Shown: one piece after another, positions 10,928 to 23,400 of the stretch
Layout of the letters: each line of letters starts with the position of its first letter
Position numbering within the stretch: position 1 is the first letter of the stretch
From: Ziziphus jujuba
Lineage: Eukaryota; Streptophyta; Magnoliopsida; Rosales; Rhamnaceae
NCBI RefSeq assembly: GCF_031755915.1
Contig: NC_083385.1
Span: 13,165,001 to 13,229,000 of the forward strand
Direction: 5' to 3'
Length of the DNA stretch: 64,000 nt
Position numbers and translations under genes: made by a program
The notes under the pieces: model-generated
Database searches by the model: none
The model's input: the letters and a program-made list of their open reading frames with translations, nothing else
What the model was told of the DNA's origin: nothing

Positions 10928-12001
10928 ATTCTCAAAGCCAATAAAAAAAAAATAAATAATAAAAATTAATTACTTGTAATTTACATTTTCAAAAACTATC
11001 TAAAAAAAAAAAAAAGAATGTTTCCTCATCTATATAAATTCTTTTGTAAAAAAAATAAATAAATAAAAAATTTTAGATAGGGGAGAATGATGAAACTGAA
11101 ACAAAATCATACTAACCATTATAAGTCCTTTGATAATTTGGTCAGTGTAGTAATCAGGCTGTGACTCTTGCAGGGAAAGTAGATGATCAATCATGGTATT
11201 TTTACTCTCTTTTCTGTCCCGATTCTCATCAATAAGACTTTGCAAGAAAGCATCTGCCCTCTTAGCAAGCCTCTTGATCTTCTTTTCAAATCCGTCCCTG
11301 CTAATCCAATTCAAAACAGGCAAGAAATCTCCAGGATTTGCTGCTCCACCATACACAAACGCCTCCTCTATAATCTCTCTGAACTGCTTAGCTTCTTCCT
11401 TATCCGTCAACTCGTCCCCGTAGTACCGCTTCCCTGCGACCATTCTCATTATAATGTTAAAAGTCAGCTCCGTAAATATCGGTTGCAGCTCCACCTTCAC
11501 AAACTGTTCGATGGAGTTTCGAGAAAGTTTGCACAATGTCCGTCTGATTTCGTCCCTCCGGATGCTCAAGAACAAGTTGAGCCGGCTCGTCGAGAAGATT
11601 TCGATGGCGCTGATTCGTCGGAGGTTTCGCCAATGATCGCCATAAGGGGAACTCGCCAAGGTACTGTAGTTGTAGCCTAGGTGCTTGCCCAAGAGTAGCC
11701 GAGGGCGGTTGGCCAGAACGATGTCGTTCTTGGTGAAGCATTCTTCGACCGCCGAGGAGGATGATACTATAACCACACGGCGGTATCCGAACCAAAGTGT
11801 GAAAATGGGACCGTGTTTTTGAGAGAGAAGGTGGAAGGCTCGATGAACCGGTGGTTTTAAGAGATGGAGGTGACCGATAATTGGAAGTGAAGGAGGGCTT
11901 GGTGGGAGGTTTTTGTATTTTCTTGTGCTTGAGAAGAAGAATTTGAAAGTACATAGAAGGAAAATAATGAAAAGCAACGTGGGGAAGAAGATATGCTCCA
12001 T
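10159..12001 (-). CDS. Cytochrome P450, CYP81 family (gene A), intact
   Basis: Two exons, 12001-11117 and 10794-10159, predict 506 residues, the normal CYP81 length. The intron (11116-10795) has a GTTAGT donor and TGCAG acceptor, is phase 0, and contains (AT)n runs. MEHIFF was chosen as start because it opens the hydrophobic ER anchor (residues 1-25), followed by the [12 protein letters not shown] hinge; the frame also extends upstream as sequence with no P450 character. P450 landmarks: I-helix AGTDTS (300-305), K-helix ETLR (357-360), PERF (412-415) and heme loop [11 protein letters not shown] (430-440), axial Cys 438. A TATAAATA box at 12061-12068 lies 60 bases upstream. CYP81 enzymes are ER monooxygenases using O2 and NADPH through P450 reductase in specialised metabolism. 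Many CYP81E-like relatives are annotated isoflavone 2'-hydroxylase-like and CYP81Q members form methylenedioxy bridges; the substrate here is unknown. No lesion was seen. Confidence 0.92.
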
Positions 12002-12060
12002 ATGGCTTTCAATTTGGGGGGTGTTTCGTTTTGTGATAAGAGTTTGTGACAAACTATTGG

Positions 12061-12068
12061 TATTTATA
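12061..12068 (-). promoter_or_regulatory. TATA box of CYP81-A
   Basis: TATAAATA on the minus strand, in the context GCTATAAATACCAATAG, lies 60 bases upstream of the chosen start codon. Position and match to the plant TATA consensus support it as the core promoter. It also argues against using the upstream ATGs of the open frame. Confidence 0.55.
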
Positions 12069-12539
12069 GCAAAGAGAGCTAAATGTTTTTTATTTAAATG
12101 GTGAAAAAAGAAGGAGCTAAATGTTGCTTGTTCAAATCCTATACGAGGCAAATATATAAGAGATTGTTATTTCTATATGAAAATTATATGATATGTATCT
12201 ATTATATATATGCCACAAAAATATAGCGATCACCCATTAGTACAAACTACTCATGCTGACGTGTTCTTTAATAAGACCAAACCTGGGTGAAAGTCTACCC
12301 TTATCTAGTAGGGTTTCATGTATTGTATCTCTCTAGTATTGACAAAGCTTTATCACAGTAGGTGATAACTACTCTATTTTTGGATGTAGGGGTTCTAGAA
12401 CAACCCTTTCTCTTGTATTTATACGTGTTTTCAATACATAGCTTAATAAGATCCTTTTACTTTTTCCATACTCTGTTTTCTCACATGGTATCAGAGCCTA
12501 TCAAGTAACCAAATCTAGTAATTTTGGTGCACGTATATT

Positions 12540-15500
12540 TTATCAAATATGCAAGGTTGCTGGTCATACAGCAGATCGGTGTTGGCATAGATTCGATGAT
12601 ACCTACACAAGCCCAAGTAGTGCAAACGCCTTCTATGCATCTCCTGATGTCACCTCTAATCCTAATTGGTTACTTGACAGTGGTACTACCAATCACATCA
12701 CCACCGATCCATCCAACATAATAAAAAGAAATGACTATTTCAGCAATGACAAGCTTACAATTGGTAATGGACATGGTTTGCCGATCCCTCTTACTGGTTG
12801 CTCTTTTATTAATACCAGTGCTGGAAAAATTAAATTAAAAAATATGCTTTATGTTCCAAAGATCACAAAAAATTTGTTAAGCATATCTAGTTTAACCAGT
12901 GATAACAATGTTATAGTAGAATTTAATGACCAGTTTGTTTTTGTGAAGGACAAGAACACAAAGAAGATTCTTCTTAAAGGCTTACTTAAAGACAATTTCT
13001 ATCAAGTTCTGTAGCCAAAAAAATTGAATGATCATTCTAAGATTTTTATTTCTCAGTTCAATAATATTTCCAGACCTTTAAAATGTTTCTGTTCTCAACA
13101 TTTTTTACATAAACTATGGCATTATCGCTTAGGCCATCGTAATTCCTTTATTATGAATAAAGTTGCCTTTAAATGCAACAACTCTGTTTTTGTTAAAAAT
13201 TTTTGTGACTTTTTTTTCTGATCATGTCAATTAGGAAAAAATAAGAGGTTGTATGCATCACCATCATTAACTAGTAGAAAAGAACCTTTGGAATTAATTT
13301 TTTCTGATATGTGAGGACCTGCTCTTGTTGAATTACCCAAAGGTTACAAATATTACTTACTTTTTGTTGATAATTTTCCTCGATTCTCTTGGATTTTTCC
13401 AATGAAGTTAAAATATGAAGTTCCTATTTTTTTTATCCTTAAAAAAAAGGTTGAAAATTTACTTAATAAAAAAATAAAAAAATTTCAGTTCGATTGGGGG
13501 GGTGAATTTCATCCACTCAAACAAATTTTACAACAATTGGGTATTATTTTTCAACATCAATGTCCTCATATTCACAATCTAAATGGACGAGTAGAGCATA
13601 AACATTGTCATATAACTGAAACATCTCTCTCTCCTTGCTCAAAGCTCCATGCCTTTTCGCCACTGGTCGAATGCATGATCTACCGCTACTTTTTTAATTA
13701 ACAGACTTCCTTCCAAAGTTTTTAATTTTCAATCCCCTCTACAAAAATTATTTAATCAAAATTTTGATTATTCTTTTTTAAAATGTTTTGGGTGTGAGTG
13801 CTTTCCTTTTCTTCGTCCATATCGTTTGGGTAAATTTAGCTTTAATTCTGAGAGGTGTGTATTTATTGGTTACAACTCCTTCCATGAAGGTTATAAATGT
13901 CTAAGTTTGTTAACTGGTAAATTATATGTCTCTTACAATGTCATCTTTAACGATCATTGTTACCCATTTTCTAAAAAGGCCGGCCCACATATTACTAAGA
14001 CTAATTCGGCCCAATCTATTTCTATCCCTCTTTCATACTTTTTTTTGCAAAACAGGCCTCATGAAGTGTCAGCAACTGTAGAGTCCTCTTTAATGTCTTT
14101 GGGAAAAAACTCTTCACCTTTGTCTGGAGACTTACATTCTGATTACAACATCCTATTCCAACACTCCATCTCCACTACTGACACCATTTGACACACTTCC
14201 CTCTACTCCACGGTCAAAATCAATTCTTGCATCTAAAAACCAATGTGACTTCAGACTGCCTAGCCCAACAAACTCTATCCAACTGATCCTGCGTGTTCTT
14301 CGAAATACATCAGTTCAGCCCTCTCCTTCTCCTGTGTTTGAGCAGTCCACCTTTTCGGTTCAACATGATGTTGGCTCCACAAACAGACCTGCAGGTTCTC
14401 TTTCTCCACCACCATCTCATTCATTGCTACCGTCACATCCCATGATCACTCGGGCTAAAGCTGGGATCTTCAAACGAAAAACTTTCTTGGTGACGGTCGA
14501 ACCTGCTTCTCCTACCAGCGAGCCATCCTCTATCTCTTCGATGTTGCTTTGTCCTCAATGGAAACGAGCTATGATGACTGGATTTGATGTGTTGATGACC
14601 AATAATATATGGACTCTTGTACCCTCTCATCCTTTTCAAAGATTAGTTGGTAACAAGTGGCTTTTCAAGTTGAAACGAAATCCAAATGGAACCATCTCAC
14701 ACCACAAAGCCCGGCTTGTAGCCAAGGGTTTTCATCAACAACTTGGCTTGGATTTCAAAAAGACATTTATACCGGTTGTCAAGCCTTCAACCGTTCGGGT
14801 TGTGCTCTCCATTGCTATCTCTCGCCACTGAGACATTCATCAAATTGATGTCAATAATGCCTTTCTTAATGGTATCCTCCATGAAAATGTTTATATGAAG
14901 CAACCCGAGGGATTTGTTGATCCCGCTAACCCTACGTCCATGTGCAAATTGCATCGTTCACTATATAGTCTTCGTCATGCACCACGAGCTTGGTATGATC
15001 AATTACGCCATATATTGGCCAACTAAGGTTTCTGCAATTCTAAAATGGATTCTTTTTTATTTGTCCTTCACTGTTCTCTTGGTGTTATTTGGATTTTAGT
15101 GTATGTGGATGATATAATCATCACAAAAGACAATTCAAAATTTCTTGATCAGTTTGTTGCTAAATTGAATACAACATTTCTCTCAATGACTTGGGTTCTC
15201 TAAACTATTTCTTGAGCATTGAAGTTCATCATACAAATGTGGGAGTGCGTCTGTCTCAACCAACATACGTTGATGACTCATTATGCCGCACTAGTATGGT
15301 TGACTGCAAACCTAGCTCTTCTCCTGCCAACTCTTCCGTTCAGCTTGGAGCAGCTATCGGGAATCCCTTTAAAAATGTGTTTTTATATTGAAGCACCATC
15401 GGTATGCTGCAATACTCGACTATTACAAGGCCTGAAATGTGAAGGGGAACATCAGTTGGAAAGGGGAACGAAGCATGCCTTATACGAGGGTGTGGATACC

Positions 15501-16424
15501 TTTCCCTTGAGACCTGTTTTGACAAAACCGTGCGGGTTGGACCCAAAGCGGACAATATCTCATGCGGGTGGACTGAACTGTTATAGTTGGGATCAGAGTC
15601 AGTATCCAGATCGGTGTGCCAGCGAGGACGTTGGGCCCCAAGTGGGGTAGATTGTGAAGTCCCACATCAGTTGAAAAGGGGAACAAAGCATGCCTTATAA
15701 GAGGGTGTGGATACCTTTCCCTTGAGACGCGTTTTGTCAAAATCGTGCAGGCTGGGCCCAAAACGGACAATATCTCATGCGGGTGAACTGGGCAGTTACA
15801 TGAAATTTCCTTCGTTGTAAATAAGTTAAGTTAGTTTATGCACAACCCCACCAATGCTCACTAGCCCATATGTAAACACATTCTTCGCTATCTAAAAGGC
15901 TCCAAAATTTTTGGTCTTCTTCTTCATCTATCTGTGCATCTTTGCATCATTGGCTTTACAGATCCAGACTAGGCATCTATCATTGATGATCAAAAATCAA
16001 TCGGGGGTTATTGCATATATCTTGGTAACTCTCTGGTTTCTTGGTCTTCAAAAAAATAAAATATTGTTGCCCGCTCTAGCATCGAGTCTGAATATCATGC
16101 ACTTGCACACGGCATTACCGAAATCAGCTGGCTACAGCAGTTCTTACTTGAATCCAAGGTTTCATCTCCCTCTGTCCCGATTCTTTGGTGCGACAGTATG
16201 AGCGCTGGTCTCTTGCTGCTAATCCTGTCTTCCATCAGCGAACCAAGTATATTGAAGTTGACGTTCACTTCGTTCGTGACAAAGTCGTTCAACATAATTT
16301 GGACATCTGCTATGTTCCTACCACTGACGAAGTTGCTGATATCTTAACCAAGCCCTTACCAACTATTCGTTTTTGTCATCTTCAGACCAAGCTCAATGTT
16401 GTTCCACCTACATTTAGCTTGTGA
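12540..16424 (+). pseudogene. Copia gag-pol pseudogene
   Basis: Most of gag is gone; reading starts with the zinc knuckle CKVAGHTADRCWHRFDD. Next come the protease motif NWLLDSGTTNHITTDPSN (about 12658), LHKLWHYRLGHRNS (integrase HHCC entry, about 13108), degenerate integrase core sequence around 13300-13700, the RT start GNKWLFKLKRNPNGTISHHK (14650) and ARLVAKGF. After a stop at 14829 come IHQIDVNNAFLNG, YVDDIIIT (about 15098), the RNase H stretch SSIESEYHALAHG (about 16080) and the tail QRTKYIEVDVHFVRDKVV to the stop at 16424. Multiple stops and frameshifts make it non-coding. The RT/RNase H part is split by the TRIM. Confidence 0.8.
15438..15800 (+). mobile_element. TRIM (miniature LTR retroelement) nested in the copia element
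   Basis: A 363-bp element with two 148-bp terminal repeats (15438-15585 and 15653-15800), each TGTGAAG...GTTA(T/C)A. They share AAAGGGGAAC(G/A)AAGCATGCC, GAGGGTGTGGATACCTTTCC and CGGACAATATCTCATGCGGG. The 67-bp interior has a tRNA-Met-like primer site (TGGGATCAGAGTC at 15588) and a short purine-rich end (GTGGGGTAGAT). A perfect 5-bp target duplication TGAAA flanks it (15433-15437 and 15801-15805). Removing the element rejoins the copia reading sequence. It encodes nothing and must use other elements' proteins. From memory it matches a TRIM family common in dicots. Confidence 0.88.
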
Positions 16425-16629
16425 GGGGGTGATAGAGTACAAACTACTCCTGCTGACATGTTCTTTGATAAGACCAAACCTGGGTGAAAGTCTACCCCAA
16501 CTAGATAAGGGTTTCATGTATTTTATACATGGAAGGTTCTAGAACAACCCTTTCTCTTGTATTTATATGTGTTTTCAATTAGTAGCTTAATAAGATCCTT
16601 TTACTTTTTCCATACCCTGTTTTCTCACA

Positions 16630-19600
16630 AGATGAAAGCTTTTTTATTTTTTAATTTTTTTTTGAATTTTAGAAAAATGGCGACCTAGATATATTAGGTG
16701 ACAACATAAACTATGTAAAAAAAAGTTACTACATAACAGTATGTGGATAGGTCGTAATATTTTTATAAAATTGTACAATATAAAATTTTTTTAAAAAAAT
16801 AGTATATCATGAATGATAGCTTTTTCAAATGCATGTCTTGTTTCATAATTAATAGTGGGGTATTTTTTGTATATAATTTTCAAACACTTCAATCAATTCT
16901 TCCAACGGCCCACATGGATTGTTAGAGTTATATATATATACACCTATATGTTGAACTTTTAAATGACAACAGAACTAACTTAGCTGCGGATATCCATCAA
17001 AAAGAAAAAGAACAAAAAAAACTTCACTGCGGATAGAAACTTTACATTGGCTTTAATTTTTGCAACTGTTACGTATTAGTTTATATACGTCTGAAAGCAA
17101 TTTTTTATATTATTTTTTTAATTTAAAAAAGAAAAAAACAGAGTTCAAATTATAGATGCTATTTCTGAGGATAGAAAGTATATATTTTCATTGAATCGGT
17201 TCTTTTTAAGTCTGTATGCGCTAGAAGAGATTAGAAACTTTGAAAAACAAAGAGCGGGTTGCGCCATACATATGAAAGAGTATACAATAATGATGTATTT
17301 GGCGAATCAAATACCACGGTCTAAAAACTAAGCCCACTAAAGGCACAAAAATAGAGGGTAAGGTGTTAAGAATTGTCATAGAATGGGTACCTCGATTTAA
17401 TATTTGATTTGTATGCTCTAGTCTTTGTTTTATCCGCTATTTTTTTCTATCTGTTTGTAGCATGTGTCAGAATTTTGAAACGGATTTGGGTCAAAGAACC
17501 CATTGATAAATACCTTAGCTTGTAATTAAATCATTTTTTTGGATTAATATAATTAAGTCATTTCATTCTTCTTTGGCTAAAAATACAAGTCACAAAATAT
17601 ATAAGAATAAAGAACATGAATAAAGATTGTTGGAGGTCACTTTTAAGTTTTACTATTTATTTAAAAAATACTCTTTATAATTGAATTATGCTTTTTTATT
17701 TTAAAGAGTCTTTGATACTCTAATAAATATTGATGAGTTCACAACTATTGCTGGTGTAAATGGGACCCATTGATTAATATATTGACAGGGCTCGATCCGT
17801 CCCATTAAATTGTTTTTGTTGCTCAATTAAAACCAATCAATTATTTTGTCGGTTGAGATATATACCTAATAGTGACCAAGCATTAAAAGTTTATTTTCAT
17901 ATGTGTATTTGTACTACAGATAATGTAAGCAAAATATCATAATAATATATAATATAATAATAAGATAGCAGGTACATAAGGAACTTACAAATAATAAATA
18001 AATATATAGAAACCTAAAATTTTTTACAAACAAAAATAATAATAATCTGGACAATTTAAAATAGTGAAATAAATATTAATAAAAATTATTAATATAAAAC
18101 ACATGGTAAAATGAAATTTGAATCAAGGATTTGAACTTTGGGTTTGAGACATGTGTTCTATACAATGTTTTTAAAATAGATTCGTCCCTCCCCGATACGA
18201 ATGAATTTAAATAGTTTATTTTCCAAAACATAATGAACTACAGAAGTTTTAAAATCTTACATCTAGCGAACTTTATGTTGTCTCCCCTCTATCACATTGG
18301 ATACTTATAGTTTGCTAAAAGTATTCTACACAAACAAGGAGTGTAAAGATCAAGAGCTCTTCAAAAGTTCGCTTGAAATATGAGGAATGGATGTCAACAT
18401 ATAATCATCCAAGGATTTGTTTGAACTTTGTGTCTAAGACATGTGTTTCACACAGTATCCTTAAGACAAATTCATCCCTTACGAATGATAGTGAATCCAG
18501 ATGCATCTGTCTCTTAGGATATAACAAACAATAGAAACTTCAAAATCTTGCACCTAGCAAATTTAAAATTGTCTTTCCTCTGTTACACTGGAACTTACAG
18601 CTTGCCAAAAGTATTTTAGACAGACAAGGAGTATAAAGCTCTAGAGCTATTCAAAAGTTCACTTGAAAATTGAGAAATTGATGTCAATATATAATCATTC
18701 ATGTAAGGGGTTACAAAAACCATAATGATTGTAGTTAATAAATTCAAAACTGTCTTTCTAATTTAATTTGCATAAAGGTCAATTAAATTATATAGCGTTC
18801 CATTTAATTTTGAAAAAGCTCCAATTAATTTAATAATGTTCAATTAAATTAAAAAATATTACTCAATTAATTTCCTATAACAATTAAATTAATCTGTTAT
18901 TAATTCATAGCATTCAAATTAATATGCTATTAATTCAATTTATCTGATCTTATAGAAACCAAAAACTGTTACAAATTTCGTTAGGTTGATTAATATGGCA
19001 ATAAAATATCATATTTTTCCAACATATAATACCATACATAGTTGGCTTTGGATATGACAAGATTCGGGGCTATATTTTTCAGGCTAGCTAGCTAAAGCCT
19101 TATCTTTGCTATAAATTTAAGTATAGATTGGGTAGAGCAACATAACATGCTCATTCATTAATCATGACGTCTCAACCGATCAAATTCATGAAATGTTATT
19201 TATCAATATAAAGAGAACTAGTCAGTACACTCTCATTCACACATACAAGATATAATAATTATTAGACTATCAATTTTTATATTCCTAGTTACTAGCCAGT
19301 TAGGATATTGTTTGTTAACAATAATTGGATCCACTAGGTGTGACATCTTTATATGTTGGTAATGTATGGTACATATCTCTTTAAAGTAAGATTTATGTGT
19401 AAAATACAATTTGAAGTCCTTATAGTATTATACGGATGAAATAACAAATATGATGTTGATCTGTTTAAGTCCAAAAATTAATTCTCTAGTGTCACAAACG
19501 CTGAAGAAATTTCATTTTCTTAACAAAATAAAATTGTGAGAAAAAAATTACAAAAGCAATAGTGCAAAAGGAAAATCGAGCTTAATTATATATATGCTTT

Positions 19601-19876
19601 GATAAATAAAAAAGAATTAAGTGGAAATAAAAGCAAATACGGTGATAGAAAGTAAGAAGAGCTAATGCCAAATTCATAAATTGTGCAGTTGAATCAATTA
19701 ATGTTTAATTCAAAATAGGTTGTAGGGTTATTTTACTTTTTCTTTTCTGAGGAAAAAAAAATGAACGCAATAATCACAAGAGGCAATAATTGTTCCAAAT
19801 TCAGAAAATAATTAATTGGCAATTTGGCAGTACCATTTGACGAAATGTTGTGTATATGGGATCATATTTTATTTTC

Positions 19877-19919
<43 letters not shown>

Positions 19920-20464
19920 ATGTTATGGCAGAAAAATTCAAATTTGAGACCATTATGTAGAAAACATGGTTTTACTATTAGATCATACTAAAAGGGCATG
20001 TCATATATTTGGCTCCTAGGAAGACTATCCTACCTTCACTCTTTTCATTTTTGGGTAAAAACATTCCTACCCTTCACTCAATGAGAGAAAGCTAGCATTT
20101 TGGGCTATTTGTTTAATAGGAAAATTTTATTTACCCCGCCAATAATTTTGTCCTATTTACATTTTCATCAATTATCATTAACTTTCCATTTTTCAATATT
20201 TATTTGTTAACTTAATAATTAAAAGTTAGAATTGTAATTTTACAATATTATTCAATCATAAAATATTAATTTTTAATTTTTAATTGTTAAAATTAACTCA
20301 TAAAAAATGATAATATATTTGTTTTGATAGATATACAAAATTAGAGGAGTGCATGGATTTAAGTCTAATGAAGATAAAAATGAAAGGGTCTAGTGCAGAA
20401 CAACGATTGACTTGAAACAGAAACTAGACTATTTTAAAATGACCTAGTTTAATGATCATCCTAG
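16630..20464. other. AT-rich intergenic region
   Basis: No gene is supported. It contains a tandem duplication (listed separately), an (AT)n run at about 19884-19911, many poly-A/T runs and AT-rich AATTAAATTAAT motifs around 18780-18950. Base composition is much more AT-rich than in the P450 exons. Confidence 0.45.
18123..18700. repeat. Tandem duplication, about 285-bp unit
   Basis: Two adjacent divergent copies (about 18123-18410 and 18411-18700) share the ordered landmarks CAAGGATTTG..TTGAACTTTG, GAGACATGTGTTC/AAGACATGTGTTT, TTCAAAATCTTGCACCTAGC-like sequence, TTGCCAAAAGTATT..AGACA, ACAAGGAGTATAAAG-like sequence, TTCAAAAGTTC.CTTGAAA and GATGTCAA.ATATAATCAT. I see no reading frame or terminal structure. 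The origin is unknown; it may be a piece of a larger repeat. Confidence 0.7.
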
Positions 20465-23400
20465 TTTTTTGCTAATAAGGGTGTTTCATTGAAACCAAAA
20501 AGATGGCTTGTACAACAAAAAGCCTAGATCTGGGAGGTTTCCTTAAGTACACTCTCCCGGGTCCTATAAAAATCAAAAAACAAAGGAGGGAGCCGATTCG
20601 GATCTATAGGCCTGTAAACCTCTTGGCTCGCCGCCCATTGACAAACAGAGTGGGCTAACACATTGGTTTTTCTAGAGGCCCTACAAAAATAACAATTAGT
20701 GAAATTAGGAACAAGTACAGTAATATCTTTGAAGATGGGTTCTGAAGCCCAATGAAGGGATTGGGTGTCATTTTGTTTCAAAGCTTGGATAACTAGTAAT
20801 GCATCTGATTCCAGAATAACTTTGGGCTAGGCAAAAAATGTAGCTATTTGCATGGCCTTCAGGATGACTTCCAATTCAACCATTTCAAAAATGTTCGTAG
20901 TGGTTTTGAAGGTTTGGATATGAAGGATCCAACCATGATCGTCCCTTGCGATCACTGCAAGGTGACAGCCATTCTTTCGCATAGCTGCTTCAGAATTTAT
21001 TTTCACCATACCTCTTGAAGGATTTCTCCATTCTGGATTGTTAAATTCTCTGGTGGTTCTATTTTGAGTTTCAACTGCTCCATCACGCTGTATGGCTTCC
21101 TTCACCTAATTCTCCAGGGGCTCGCAAACCATAAACGCTTAGCAACCTCACATTGGAAGAAAATATGAAGCTCATCTTCTACACTTTGGCATCCATGCAC
21201 ACACTCGACACTTTTTAAACGCAAATTTCTGGCAGCAAGGTTGGATTTCAGGGGAAGGCCAGCATTCACCATCTTCCACATAAAAAAATTTATATGTGCA
21301 TGCATACTTCTCCTCTATAAAGTGTTCCACCAAAAGTTGTCCCTGTCCTCCAACTTCTCTACCATCCTATAAGCATATTTGATGGAAAACATACCTGATC
21401 TTGTACTTGTTCATATGATTTTATCTAGGTGAACAGATGAGGCCCAGAACATATGCTTAATACATTGGACAGAAGTAGGATCAAAGAGTTTTTCTAAATG
21501 ATTCTCATCCCATAATTCATTATTCAATTTTAGTGAGTTCACCATAACACAAGGAAGGATATCCGGATTCCTTAGCTTAGGTTTATAAGTAGGGTGTTGG
21601 AAATCCATGGGTCTTCCCAGTAATTCACAGAATCATCTTTGCCTACTCGGAAACAAAGACCATCATGAAGTAGTGGTTTAATTTGGAAAACACCCTTCCA
21701 AAGCCACGAGCAGTTCCTCTTCTTTTTGCTCCACAGAAAGGATGTGTGTGGAAAATACTTTGCCTTTAAAGCTCTCACCCATAATTTATCTTCCTCAGTG
21801 GTTAAATTCCAGCCAATCTTGCTTACTAAGGCCTTGTTAAAATGCCAGAGGTTTTTGATTCCTAACCCTCCTTAGCTCTTGAGTTGACATACGGTTTTCT
21901 ATGCAACAGGACAGTAGCCTCTTGACTCTTTCTTGTCATTTCTCCATAAAAAAGCTCAAGCCATTTTCTCCAAATTTTCACACCAACCTTCTTGAAGAAA
22001 GAATGACGACATGGCGTAAACTGAGATTGACGTAATCACATGCTTGATAAGGGTAGCACAACCTGTTTTGGATAGTATCTTTGCTTTCCAACCCTGGAAT
22101 GGAAACTTTATTTGTTTCCGAAGCTCCTCAAGTGAAGTATTCTTGTTCTTCTCGATGAATAGCGGTAAACCTAAATGTTTTGTCTTCTTATTGAGTTCTT
22201 TCGTTCCCAAGTAGCTCTTGATATTTGATTTTGTACTCCCTGTGACATTATGAGAGAAAAGAACTCCATATTTGTCCATATTAAAAGCCTGGCCGGTCCA
22301 TTTGCCGTATAATTGGAGACAATGTTGCACATTTTTAACTTCTTCTGAGTTGGCTAGGAAAAAAAGTATAAAGTCATCGGCGAACATTAAGTGGCTAATC
22401 GGAGGTGAAAACCGACCAAACTTCACGCCATGGAATTTATTATCAGATTCCCACTTATGGAGCATCCTACACAGCAACTCCGCCATTAACATGAAGAGGA
22501 AAGAGGATATGGGTTCTCCTTGTCTCAATCCTCTCTCCATTAGAATTGTATAAAAAACACTCCCATTTAGTAACAATTCCATAAAGACCAAAGAAATAAA
22601 ATTTATAACAAGTTTCACAAATTTCTCCGAGAAACCAAGCAGGGTTAAGATCCTAGAAATTACCACCAAATCCACTCTATCATAGGCCTTATGCATATCA
22701 ACTTTGATTCCAACTATACCTCTTAAACCTTTTTTGATTTTCATGGAATGTAAAATTTTATTGGCTAAAATAACATTTTCTCCAATCTACCCACCGGGCA
22801 CAAAGGCCGATTGATTAGGCAAAATAATCTTCTTTAGCAACGGCTTGAGTCTATCTGCCAGAATTTTGGATATGATTTTGTAGACCGTATTGCACAAGCT
22901 GATTGGTCTCAGATGCTTGAATTTTGAAACTCTTTGCACTTTGGGAATCAACACAACATAGGATCGGTTAATGTCTCTTAGTAGGAAACCAAAACGGAAG
23001 ACATTTTGAGTCATATTAATAACATCACCACTGATGATTGTCCAATATTTCTGAAAAAATATCACAGGCATTCCATCTGAGCTCAGAGCCTTTGTTGGAT
23101 GCATGCTCCTCACCACCTGCTAGATTTCGGCTTTGGTAAGGATAGCTTCTAAGGTTGAGTTCTCCTCCTTGGATATGCATTCTTGGAAAAAATCTCCTAA
23201 TCTCTCGCTCCTTCTTAAATCCTCCACCAAGAAAAACTTTGTGAATTCATCTATAAGCACCTTTCCTATATTCACTTGGGACGTCTGCCATGTTCCTTGC
23301 TCATCTTTTAAAGCAGGAATGTAAAGCCTCCTTCGGTTGGCAATTGTTGCTGCATGGAAGAATTTCGTGTTTCTATCTCCAGGAGTGAGTAATAGTTCTC

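Larger units (their letters stand above)
12230..16629 (+). mobile_element. Old, decayed Ty1/copia retrotransposon
   Basis: The LTRs are about 12230-12485 and 16430-16629. Both share ACAAACTACTC.TGCTGAC, AAGACCAAACCTGGGTGAAA and the 3' end CTCTTGTATTTATA..TTTTCTCACA; the 3' copy lacks about 55 bases. A primer-binding site TGGTATCAGAGCC (initiator tRNA-Met type) starts directly at 12486, and a polypurine tract GTGAGGGGG precedes the 3' LTR. The outer 5' border is blurred and I could not confirm a target duplication. The internal order is gag zinc knuckle, protease, integrase, reverse transcriptase, RNase H, that is, copia order, with many stops and frameshifts. A TRIM is nested at 15438-15800. 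Confidence 0.85.

Noticed and set aside
11030..12151. Start of CYP81-A at the upstream ATG (12151)
   Set aside because: The extra residues have no P450 character and would precede the ER anchor; a TATAAATA box lies between that ATG and the chosen one, 60 bases before MEHIFF.
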